Assembly: GCA_003648875.1 (NCBI GenBank)
Contig: QMQC01000034.1
Span: forward strand, 1 to 10,378
Length of the DNA stretch: 10,378 bases
Origin: Actinomycetota bacterium
GTDB lineage: Bacteria; Actinomycetota; Acidimicrobiia; Spongiisociales; UBA5794
Reading direction: 5' to 3'
Shown here: in pieces, positions 1-5,683 of the stretch
Position numbering within the stretch: position 1 is the first letter of the stretch
How the letters are laid out: each line of letters opens with the position of its first letter
The notes under the pieces: generated by a model
What the model saw: the letters and a program-made list of their open reading frames with translations, nothing else
What the model was told of the DNA's origin: nothing
Database searches by the model: none
Position numbers and translations under genes: made by a program

Positions 1-148
1 AGGCTCGCGGTCTCCCCTCGATCCTCGCTGACGCTCGTCTCTTGTCCCCCCTGAAGGGAGGACGCGGTTCGCGGGTAGCAGGCTCACGGTCCCCCCTCGA
101 TCCTCGCTGACGCTCGTCTCTTGTCCCCCCTAAAGGGAGGACGCGATT
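1..148. repeat. Two tandem copies of a 79-bp intergenic repeat
   Basis: Copy 1 starts at the window edge (1-79) and copy 2 covers 80-148. Over the 69 aligned bases they differ at only four places (7/86, 13/92, 53/132, 67/146), all transitions. Each copy carries one hairpin (44-63 and 123-142). Copy 2 reaches two bases into the stop codon of the translin-family gene. The array may continue to the left, outside the window. No open frame with protein-like content was seen. It could be an interspersed intergenic repeat that also ends transcription of the minus-strand operon. The repetition is seen directly; the role is inferred. Confidence 0.85.
123..142 (-). terminator. Hairpin just after the operon, possible terminator
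   Basis: Read on the minus strand, GTCCTCCC-TTTA-GGGGGGAC forms an 8-bp stem with one G-U pair and a 4-base loop. It begins four bases after the TAA stop of the translin-family gene. The G-U pair becomes a C-A mismatch in the opposite strand, so the fold favours minus-strand RNA. No U-run follows, so it is not a classical intrinsic terminator. The same hairpin is repeated at 44-63 with a TTCA loop. It could block 3' exonucleases or act as a U-less terminator. Confidence 0.45.
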
Positions 149-773
149 AGCTCTCGCCTTCGAGTTGGCGTCGAAGCCTTTCTTGGACGATGGTCGAGGT
201 GAGGTCTGCGCGGGATCGCTCGATGAGCGACCGGGCAACATCTGTGGTTCGCCTGAGACCCGATGTCATCCCATCCGGATAGTCCAGGGAAGTGAGTAGA
301 TCGTGGACGACCTCCATGTCCTCGAACGTGCGCTCTGCACCATCGAGATCACCCCTCCTGAGCTGATCGAGCAGACGTCTTCGTTGCTCACCCACTGCCT
401 CTCCGAGACCCTTGAGGTACGGAACAGCATGGATGCCGAGGTCTGCTGGAGAAGGGAGTGGCTCGTGGTCAAGGAGAGCTGCAGTGAGCTCGGCCTCGGC
501 GTACTCCTTGACGGCGTCGTAGAAGAACCCGGCGTGGTAGATGTCCCAGTGACCATCGAGTCCGGCCTCAGCCTCAGCGATCAGGTTCTTGACCTCATCC
601 ATCAGCGTTCGAGCAAGATCCCTCTCACCTCGGTGGAGTGCGCGAATCGCATTTGCAGAATTCCGAATGATGGGTCGACTGTTCCTGAGCGACAGCTCCC
701 TCGCTGCATACTTCGTGTCGAGCTCGGAACGAACCGCAGATTCGATGGAGGAGAGGTCGAGGGGAGCAGCCAT
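147..773 (-). CDS. Translin-family protein
   Basis: 208 aa, all-helical in appearance, with no signal peptide or membrane segment. It resembles the archaeal/bacterial branch of the translin family, whose eukaryotic members bind single-stranded nucleic acid and, as translin-TRAX, cleave RNA. Visible family features are the NSRPIIRNSANAIRALHRGE block (about residues 31-50), the acidic FFYDAVKEYAEAE helix (83-95), YLKGLGEAVGEQRRR (119-133) followed by RRGDLDGAE, and a C-terminal LRRTTDVARSLIERSRADL block (173-191). These match the canonical family order. The Glu-rich helix is where TRAX has catalytic acidic residues, but nuclease activity here is not shown. The ATG at 773 lies three bases after the stop of the membrane-protein gene upstream, with AGG close before it, so it is the last gene of the operon. 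Some database entries label such proteins haloacid dehalogenase; no HAD motif is visible. Confidence 0.85.
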   Translation of the reverse strand: MAAPLDLSSIESAVRSELDTKYAARELSLRNSRPIIRNSANAIRALHRGERDLARTLMDEVKNLIAEAEAGLDGHWDIYHAGFFYDAVKEYAEAELTAALLDHEPLPSPADLGIHAVPYLKGLGEAVGEQRRRLLDQLRRGDLDGAERTFEDMEVVHDLLTSLDYPDGMTSGLRRTTDVARSLIERSRADLTSTIVQERLRRQLEGES

Positions 774-776
774 TAC

Positions 777-1244
777 CTATCCGGCGATGACGCGCACCGT
801 CAGAGTCTCTTCGTACTCCGGGACGGCCGTGAGGGCAGCAGGATCAGTCACCGACTGAACGGATTCGATGGGTACAACAGTGGCCCTCGGTACGGACTTC
901 TGCTGCTTCGTGTGCAACAGAAGCGTCACATAGGCTGCAAACACGACGTCCAGTGCAACAGTGAGCCAGAGCCATGCAGCCGAACCCGTCCACGTCGCTA
1001 CGACCAGAGTCAGGAACGCTGTTGCCACAAGTCCGATGAGAATGCGCTGTCGTTTCATCTGAGCATGGTGCCGAACGTAGGCCTCGCTGTCTGGCTGCGC
1101 GGACGCGACTTGTTGCAGGAGTTTCCTCGTACGAGCAAAATCTCGCGTCGTCGTCCTCGGGGCGCGACTGCGGTGGTCGAAGAACGATGGCAACAGAAAT
1201 GCAGCCCACAATCCTGCGATGAGGATGGCTACTACATAAAACAT
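777..1244 (-). CDS. GlpR/SepX-like divisome membrane protein
   Basis: 155 aa from ATG. It has one hydrophobic helix at the very N-terminus (about 2-20, ending FLLPS), a basic Arg-rich cytoplasmic segment (22-66, with RDFARTRKLL), and a helix pair (about 68-85 and 88-110) preceded by KRQR, then a polar tail. This layout is that of actinobacterial GlpR (gephyrin-like protein receptor of Corynebacterium) and SepX of Streptomyces, which act at the division septum. Family members often sit near a moeA gene, as here. The match is by topology and local pattern, not alignment. The start is uncertain: a GTG at 1289 in the same frame would add 15 residues (170 aa) but has no clear ribosome site. ATG 1244 was chosen because the hydrophobic helix begins there, although only a weak GAGAG lies ten bases upstream. 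A possible -10 (TACGAT, 1279-1284) would lie inside the longer version. Otherwise call it a small three-helix membrane protein. Confidence 0.65.
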   Translation of the reverse strand: MFYVVAILIAGLWAAFLLPSFFDHRSRAPRTTTRDFARTRKLLQQVASAQPDSEAYVRHHAQMKRQRILIGLVATAFLTLVVATWTGSAAWLWLTVALDVVFAAYVTLLLHTKQQKSVPRATVVPIESVQSVTDPAALTAVPEYEETLTVRVIAG

Positions 1245-1400
1245 CTGTTGCGTTCTCTCTAACTCCGCCAGCAAATCGATCGTAGGCACGACCGACGTTC
1301 TTCAGGGGGATTTGGCAAGGGTCTAAGCGCTGATCGCACATTCTGGTCCTGATCGCTGCCGGTAGGCAACTCCCACGACATTCCAGAGGATAGGTGGATT
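1245..1400 (-). other. Gap between mog-type gene and glpR-like gene
   Basis: This is the only sizeable gap inside the operon (156 bp, or 111 bp if the glpR-like gene starts at GTG 1289). No gene is supported here. A TACGAT -10-like box on the minus strand at 1279-1284 is the only promoter-like signal noticed, with no convincing -35 partner. The last two genes may therefore have their own promoter in addition to read-through. Confidence 0.4.
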
Positions 1401-1886
1401 TCAGCCATGTCGACCAAAACCTCCACTCGCAAGGTCCACAGCGTGGATCAACACTGGCCCGACGACGTCGAACCCCTCAGCCACCGCCTTCGGCGATCCA
1501 GGCATGTTGACGATGAGACAGTCGCCCTTGAGTCCGCTCACTCCTCGGGAAAGCATGCCGAAAGGGACCCTGCCGAACGTGTCCGCCCGCATCGCTTCGG
1601 AGATCCCCTGAACTTCTCTGTCGATCACCGATCTCGTACCTTCCGGTGTCAGGTCGCGGGGACTGAGTCCGGTGCCGCCGGTGGTGACAATGAGCGACAC
1701 CTGGTCGGCAAGGCGCGTGAGAACGCCAGCGACAGAATCGACGCCATCTGCAACGACCACGGACTCGGCGACCACAAATCCAAGATCCTCGAGTGCAGCG
1801 GCTGCTACCGCACCGGAGGTGTCTGTTGCAGTTCCTGCGTTCACGGAGTCAGAGACCGTGACGACTGCCGCAGTCATGTCAGCCAC
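1401..1886 (-). CDS. mog: Molybdopterin adenylyltransferase (MogA/MoaB type)
   Basis: 161 aa. The family adenylylates molybdopterin with ATP to give MPT-AMP, the substrate for molybdate insertion by MoeA. It is cytoplasmic. Visible features are an N-terminal beta-strand AAVVTVSDS (6-14), the nucleotide/molybdopterin loop TTGGTGLSPRDLTPE (68-82), and NMPGSPKAV (127-135), all intact. Length suits the single-domain MogA/MoaB fold. The GTG at 1886 was chosen over ATG 1877 because an AGGGG lies nine bases before the GTG, while it is too far from the ATG. The gene overlaps the end of moaC by eight bases, so translation is probably coupled. Whether it is closer to MogA or to MoaB cannot be settled by eye; the activity is the same in organisms that use MoaB. 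Confidence 0.92.
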   Translation of the reverse strand: MADMTAAVVTVSDSVNAGTATDTSGAVAAAALEDLGFVVAESVVVADGVDSVAGVLTRLADQVSLIVTTGGTGLSPRDLTPEGTRSVIDREVQGISEAMRADTFGRVPFGMLSRGVSGLKGDCLIVNMPGSPKAVAEGFDVVGPVLIHAVDLASGGFGRHG

Positions 1887-2349
1887 GCTGCCAGTCCCCT
1901 GACTTTCCCCCGGACTTCGATAGCAGACGCACCGTGTCCACCGACGCAGATCGGTCGATACCCTTGATCATGTCGTACAACGCAAGTGCACCAACAGCTG
2001 CCCCTGTCATCGCTTCCATCTCAACTCCCGTTCTGGCCTCGACCCCGACGAGCACTTCGATTCTGGCACCGGATTCCGCGGGCTCTATCCCTACGGTCAC
2101 TCGGTCGATCGAAATCGGGTGACACAGCGGGATGAGATCTGGAGTTCGCTTTGTTGCCTGGATCGCCGCGATCCGGACGGTCGCGAGGGCGTCTCCCTTC
2201 TTGAGTTCGTCTGCGAACAGCCTTCGGGACGTCTCGGGCGCCATGGAGACGAAGGCCTCGGCAACCGCTACGCGCACCGTTGTCGCCTTTCCGCCCACAT
2301 CGACCATGTGTACGTCGCCACGGTCATCAAGATGATTGAACTCACTCAT
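1879..2349 (-). CDS. moaC: Cyclic pyranopterin monophosphate synthase MoaC
   Basis: 156 aa, the usual length. MoaC converts 3',8-cyclo-7,8-dihydro-GTP, made by MoaA, into cyclic pyranopterin monophosphate, the first committed pterin of molybdenum cofactor synthesis. The active-site elements are all visible: MVDV (15-18), K51 in KKGD, the AIQATKRTPDLIPLCHPI block (62-79) with its His, TGVEMEAMTG (107-116), and YDMIKG (125-130) with the conserved Asp and Lys. The C-terminus has the SGGKSG motif. ATG 2349 was chosen over a longer open frame because it gives the typical MSEFNHLDDRG start and is preceded by GGAGGGG (2360-2366) ten bases upstream. It overlaps the moeA stop by eight bases. MoaA, MoaD and MoaE are not in the window and must be encoded elsewhere. 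Confidence 0.96.
   Translation of the reverse strand: MSEFNHLDDRGDVHMVDVGGKATTVRVAVAEAFVSMAPETSRRLFADELKKGDALATVRIAAIQATKRTPDLIPLCHPISIDRVTVGIEPAESGARIEVLVGVEARTGVEMEAMTGAAVGALALYDMIKGIDRSASVDTVRLLSKSGGKSGDWQRG
1896..1900 (-). promoter_or_regulatory. Ribosome binding site deciding the mog GTG start
   Basis: AGGGG on the minus strand, nine bases before GTG 1886. It lies inside the end of moaC. The alternative ATG 1877 would leave an 18-base spacing. Confidence 0.6.
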
Positions 2350-3568
2350 CGATACTGCGCCCCTCCGGCCATCGGAACATCTCAAGTGTGACATCGTCGC
2401 CCGCTGAGAGCGAACCGGTTCCCGCGGGGACGACCGCAAAGGCATCGGCCTTCGCCAACGAGGAGTGCATGGCCGACCCCTGTCCCCCGGATTGCACGGC
2501 AACAAACGACCCATCGGTGTCGTGAGCCAGCAGCACTCGGAGGAACACCGTCTTGGCCTCGTTTGTGTCGACGTCCTCGCCGATCGTGCCATTGACCCGC
2601 GTCCGAAGCAGCTTGAGTGCACCCATCATGTGAAGCAGCGCTGGTCGCACGAACTGCTCAAAGGAGACGAAGGTCGAGACAGGATTGCCCGGCAGACCGA
2701 AGAGCGGCACTCCGTGAATCGACCCGAATGCGAACGGCTTGCCCGGCTGCATCGCAACCTTCCAGAAGTCCACACTGCCAAGCTCCCCGAGGATCTGCTT
2801 GACGTAGTCGTAGTCCCCCATCGACACACCGCCGGTGGAGATCACAACATCCGCGCTTGAAGCTGCCTCGGCATATGCGGTCCTGAGAGCCTCTGGGTCA
2901 TCCCCGATGATGCCCAGATCCACGACAGGAACGCCGAGGTCTGCAAGCAGGGAACGCAGCAGCACCCGATTCGAATCACGGATCGTGCCCCAAGCGAGTG
3001 ACTCTGTGGACGGATCGACGATCTCGTCGCCGGTGGACATGATCGCAACTCTCGGCATTGCAGATACCACCGGATCGACGCCTGCGCTGGCAAGGCTTGC
3101 AAGATGACGGGATGTGAGTCTGACCCCCTTCTCGACGATGATGTCACCACGGGCCATGTCACAACCGACTGGCCGCACATTCTGTCCAGAAACGGAAGTC
3201 TTCCGGATCGTCACACGCTCGGGGTCGGTCGATTCGGTGTCTTCGACCTTGACAACGGTGTCGGCGCCCAGCGGCATCGGTGCGCCCGTCATGATCCGCG
3301 TGGCTGTGCCCTGCTCAACACGCTTCGTCGGTACCGAACCCGCAGCAACGTCCTCGTTGACGGAAAGCTCGACGGGGGTCGCCTCGACATCTGACGCCAT
3401 GACGGCGTACCCGTCCATTGCAGAGTTGTCGAACGGCGGGAGCGCCTCGCGAACAACGGCGTCTTCGGCTGTGACTCTGCCAAGACTCTCGGTGAGCCGG
3501 ACCTTCGCCACAGGAAGCTTCGGCATGACCGAAAGCACCTCGGCTCGGGCCTCGTCGAGCGCCTTCAT
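2342..3568 (-). CDS. moeA: Molybdopterin molybdenumtransferase MoeA (gephyrin-like)
   Basis: 408 aa. MoeA inserts molybdate into adenylylated molybdopterin, giving active molybdenum cofactor. Motifs in order: PPFDNSAMDGYAV (44-56), TGAPMPLGADTVV (94-106), STGDEIV (178-184), the TIRDSN stretch (195-200), STGGVSMGDYDYVK (244-257), MQPGKPFAFG (273-282), GLPGNPVSTF (291-300), and a complete C-terminal domain IV (about 325-400) with SGGQGSAMHSS. Nothing catalytic looks lost, so it should be an active enzyme. In Corynebacterium a MoeA homologue called Glp also binds the FtsZ tail and works with GlpR; the GlpR-like gene three positions downstream makes such a second role possible here. ATG 3568 was chosen over an upstream extension because it has AGGTGA four bases upstream, gives a normal MoeA N-terminus, and forms an ATGA overlap with the plsY stop. 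Confidence 0.95.
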   Translation of the reverse strand: MKALDEARAEVLSVMPKLPVAKVRLTESLGRVTAEDAVVREALPPFDNSAMDGYAVMASDVEATPVELSVNEDVAAGSVPTKRVEQGTATRIMTGAPMPLGADTVVKVEDTESTDPERVTIRKTSVSGQNVRPVGCDMARGDIIVEKGVRLTSRHLASLASAGVDPVVSAMPRVAIMSTGDEIVDPSTESLAWGTIRDSNRVLLRSLLADLGVPVVDLGIIGDDPEALRTAYAEAASSADVVISTGGVSMGDYDYVKQILGELGSVDFWKVAMQPGKPFAFGSIHGVPLFGLPGNPVSTFVSFEQFVRPALLHMMGALKLLRTRVNGTIGEDVDTNEAKTVFLRVLLAHDTDGSFVAVQSGGQGSAMHSSLAKADAFAVVPAGTGSLSAGDDVTLEMFRWPEGRSIDE

Positions 3569-4155
3569 CCTGTCACCTTTCGTTCGTTCGACGCGAATAG
3601 TCGCTTGATATTGTCCGCATGTCTCACAAACACGAATAGCGTGATCACCGCCGCCCATAGAAGCTCGGCGTCCGCCCGATCGCCAATCCATAGAGCTGGA
3701 ACGAGAAGCACCATCACGGTGATCGAAGCGATCGAAGCGGTCTTCCAGACAAGAACCATCGCGATCCAGAGCATTCCGAGCAAGAGACCGACCAAAGGGG
3801 CGAGATAGATGATTCCCCCAAGGCCCGTGGCCACACTCTTGCCTCCCTTGAAGCCGTGCCAGATCGGGAACGTGTGTCCGACAAGTGCTGCCAGAAGCGT
3901 GACATAGCCAAATTCCGGGCTCGCAACGACAACACCGATCCCTGCGGCCACGGCACCTTTGAGGCCATCTCCGATCAGGACCACAACGGCCGCTCGCTTC
4001 CCAAGCACGCGCATGATGTTCGAAGCGCCAGGATTCCCCGAACCCTCAGACCGAATGTCGACGCCCCGAGACGTTGCGACGAGTATCCCAAAGCTCACAC
4101 TCCCGAGCAAGTACGAGGCGACAAGAGCAAGCGGAATCGCGATGAGTGACGGCAC
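3565..4155 (-). CDS. plsY: Glycerol-3-phosphate acyltransferase PlsY
   Basis: 196 aa, polytopic membrane protein. PlsY transfers an acyl group from acyl-phosphate (made by PlsX) to glycerol-3-phosphate, the first acylation in phospholipid synthesis. The three conserved cytoplasmic motifs are present: LLGSVSFG near the N-terminus, SEGSGNPGASNIMR, and FKGGKSVATGLGG, with VGHTFPIWHGF just before the last. The third motif has Ser where KGGKG is more usual, a mild variation. The open frame continues upstream to 4302, but those residues do not look like PlsY. GTG 4155 gives a normal hydrophobic N-terminus, and TACACT lies exactly six bases before it, which suggests a leaderless mRNA. No ribosome site is visible. 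It heads the operon and overlaps moeA by four bases (ATGA). PlsX is not nearby. Confidence 0.93.
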   Translation of the reverse strand: MPSLIAIPLALVASYLLGSVSFGILVATSRGVDIRSEGSGNPGASNIMRVLGKRAAVVVLIGDGLKGAVAAGIGVVVASPEFGYVTLLAALVGHTFPIWHGFKGGKSVATGLGGIIYLAPLVGLLLGMLWIAMVLVWKTASIASITVMVLLVPALWIGDRADAELLWAAVITLFVFVRHADNIKRLFASNERKVTG

Positions 4156-4161
4156 GGGACA

Positions 4162-4167
4162 AGTGTA
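4162..4167 (-). promoter_or_regulatory. -10 box for leaderless transcription of the plsY operon
   Basis: TACACT on the minus strand fits TANNNT and ends six bases before GTG 4155, so transcription would begin at the start codon itself. A TTGGAC lies about 20 bases further upstream, a loose -35 candidate with long spacing. Two other gene starts in the window show the same arrangement. Confidence 0.55.
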
Positions 4168-4234
4168 GGAAGCGGACGGAACCCACGGTCCAAGATTCCC
4201 TTCCATCACGCGGTTGGGGCTGCAAGACTTGAGA

Positions 4235-4317
4235 GGGAACGCCCTCCTTGTGAGCGCCGCGGGAACCCCCACCTTTTCCCCTCCTTGCGGTGCACAGAGC
4301 ACAAAGGGGGCGTTCCC
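4235..4317. repeat. 18-bp inverted repeat between divergent genes
   Basis: Left arm 4235-4252 and right arm 4300-4317 match at 16 of 18 positions when one is reverse-complemented, with a 47-base centre. The outer ends are GGGAACGCCC and its complement. The centre holds a further GGGAACCCCC at 4261-4270, a partial direct copy of the outer arm end, and pyrimidine-rich runs. It lies in the 227-bp space between plsY and the SAF gene, which otherwise holds only the two promoter-like boxes. It may be a REP/MITE-type element, a folded RNA, or an operator. No target-site duplication was noticed. Confidence 0.7.
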
Positions 4318-4370
4318 GATTCAGATGCGAAATCCCGCTCGAGGGGGTTCTATCGGGTGCGCAGAGTCGA

Positions 4371-4376
4371 TACGGT
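4371..4376 (+). promoter_or_regulatory. -10 box for leaderless SAF-domain gene
   Basis: TACGGT fits TANNNT and ends six bases before GTG 4383, the same spacing as at plsY and uppP. No convincing -35 was seen 17 bases upstream. It supports GTG 4383 as the start. Confidence 0.45.
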
Positions 4377-4382
4377 GTTTGT

Positions 4383-4898
4383 GTGCTCTGGCTTGGTCGA
4401 CCTCCCTATCTGCGATGGATCGCAGCCACGTCCCTGGTCGTTGCCGGCCTCGTCTGGGACGTCACGGAGCGCGCCACGGAACTGTTCCCTTTCGCTGCTG
4501 TGGACATGGCTCGCGGACAGTTTCTTGCCTCGGAGGACATCGAGTGGCGGCCGGTGACTTCTGGCTCAATGGTGATGCCGAACCTCGTCGGAGTCACTGC
4601 AGCTACGGCGATCCGCTCCGGCGATCCCATCGTCCCTTCACTCGTATCTGTATCCGCGCCGATACCTGCGGATTCGTGGGCAGTCTCGGTGCCCCTTCCC
4701 CCTGGTGCCGGTCCGGGCACGTCAGTACGCCTTGTGTTCATCGACGGGACCTGGACATCGGGGACCATTGTTCAGCCTGCAACAGAGGACGCCTTCGGCA
4801 TGATCTCCCAAGGGCTTGTGGCTGTGGGAGGAGAAGCTGCCAACTCCGTTGCGTTGGCCACAGCCAACGGAGACCTCATCGTGCTCATCGAACCCTGA
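4383..4898 (+). CDS. SAF-domain protein with N-terminal membrane anchor
   Basis: 171 aa. After a short basic start (LGRPPYLRW) there is one hydrophobic helix (about 12-25), which should place the rest outside the membrane. Residues about 35-90 look like a SAF domain of the FlgA/CpaB/RcpC type: FPFAAVDMARGQFLASEDIEW, then VGVTAATAIRSGDPIVPSLV, the usual A-x-D-x-x-x-G-x-x-L-x-x-x-D-I pattern followed by an x-G-x-P-I step. The remainder (95-171) is a beta-rich CpaB-like tail (VSVPLPPGAGPGTSVRLVF). CpaB proteins help pilus secretin assembly, but no pilus gene is nearby, so the partner is unknown. GTG 4383 was chosen because the frame upstream runs through the inverted repeat and has no protein character. 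It is convergent with uppP, with only six bases between the stops and no visible terminator. Confidence 0.75.
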   Translation: MLWLGRPPYLRWIAATSLVVAGLVWDVTERATELFPFAAVDMARGQFLASEDIEWRPVTSGSMVMPNLVGVTAATAIRSGDPIVPSLVSVSAPIPADSWAVSVPLPPGAGPGTSVRLVFIDGTWTSGTIVQPATEDAFGMISQGLVAVGGEAANSVALATANGDLIVLIEP

Positions 4899-4904
4899 TC
4901 CTCG

Positions 4905-5663
4905 TCACAGAACGTAGATGGCGATCGAGCCAAACGTGACGCAGTAGAGGCCGAAGGGGCCAAGCCCGACGCGGGCGAGCAGCCTGAGTAGGACTGCAAT
5001 GGCCGCATAGCCGGACAGTCCCGCGACGATGACCCCGACCCAAACCGTTGAAGGGATCGATTCTCCCGCCCTCAGGACATCAACGGTCTGCAACAACCCG
5101 GCACCAGCTATCACGGGGATTCCAAGGAGAAAGGCGAATCGCGCTGCCTCTCTTCGTTCCATGCCGCGGGCCAGACCAAGCGAAATCGTCATTCCCGAAC
5201 GCGAGATTCCCGGGATGAGAGCGAGCGCTTGGGCTAGCCCGATCAGGAAACCGTCCGACGGTCCGATATCCCCGGTCCGCTTGTCGCCGAGACGCAACTG
5301 GGTCGTTGCGAGCAACACGACTCCGGTCACGATCAACATGACAGCCACCCTCCGGGGTTCTGAGATCAGTTCCTCCACGCTCTCCTCGAACAGGAGCCCG
5401 AGCGTGACCGCTGGAACCGTTCCGATCAGGATCAGGGTGATGAGCCTGCGAGCCGGCCGGTCGAATCTGGCCATGTGGGCAATGTCCGAGCGGTAGTACA
5501 GGAGCACAGCACCAAGGGTTCCGAGGTGAAGCATGGCGTTCGTGGCGAGGTCGGGCCCAGGACGATCGAACAGCGCAGGGATCAGTACGAGATGCCCGCT
5601 CGATGAGACGGGCAGGAACTCGGTCAAGCCTTGGATCAGGCCCCAGAAGATCGCATCGAGCAT
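4905..5663 (-). CDS. uppP: Undecaprenyl-diphosphatase UppP (BacA)
   Basis: 252 aa, polytopic membrane enzyme. It removes a phosphate from undecaprenyl diphosphate on the outer face of the membrane, recycling the lipid carrier for peptidoglycan and other wall polymers; high expression gives bacitracin resistance in other bacteria. The two signature motifs are intact: QGLTEFLPVSSSGH (11-24), where Gln replaces the first Glu of the (E/Q)xxxE motif as often seen, and PGISRSGMT (near 152-160). A conserved His lies in NAMLHLGT. Length is normal. No ribosome site precedes ATG 5663; TAAGCT ends six bases before it, so a leaderless internal promoter is possible even though the Na/Pi transporter gene ends only 20 bases upstream. 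It is the last gene of the second minus-strand operon. Confidence 0.95.
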   Translation of the reverse strand: MLDAIFWGLIQGLTEFLPVSSSGHLVLIPALFDRPGPDLATNAMLHLGTLGAVLLYYRSDIAHMARFDRPARRLITLILIGTVPAVTLGLLFEESVEELISEPRRVAVMLIVTGVVLLATTQLRLGDKRTGDIGPSDGFLIGLAQALALIPGISRSGMTISLGLARGMERREAARFAFLLGIPVIAGAGLLQTVDVLRAGESIPSTVWVGVIVAGLSGYAAIAVLLRLLARVGLGPFGLYCVTFGSIAIYVL

Positions 5664-5669
5664 CCGAAG

Positions 5670-5675
5670 AGCTTA
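5670..5675 (-). promoter_or_regulatory. Possible -10 box before uppP
   Basis: TAAGCT on the minus strand, six bases before ATG 5663, in the 20-bp gap after the Na/Pi transporter gene. No -35 match was seen. It is the third case in the window of a TANNNT box at six bases from a start codon that lacks a ribosome site. Confidence 0.4.
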
Positions 5676-5683
5676 GGCGGAGG

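Noticed and set aside
1..148. CRISPR array
   Set aside because: Only two copies are present, the unit is 79 bp with no variable spacer, and no cas gene is nearby.
303..1262. Plus-strand open frame of 319 codons opposite the translin-family and GlpR-like genes
   Set aside because: Its translation has no recognisable domain and is low-complexity in character, while the minus strand holds two protein-like genes with operon spacing. It is an antisense shadow in high-G+C DNA.
4156..4302. Longer PlsY starting at 4302
   Set aside because: The extra residues run through the inverted repeat and a promoter-like box and do not resemble PlsY. GTG 4155 gives the usual N-terminal membrane helix.
4290..4382. 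ATG 4290 as start of the SAF-domain protein
   Set aside because: It lies within the inverted repeat and would add basic residues with no family likeness. GTG 4383 follows a TANNNT box and gives a clean membrane anchor.
4899..4904. Terminator between the convergent SAF and uppP genes
   Set aside because: The gap is only six bases and no hairpin with a U-run was seen across the junction.
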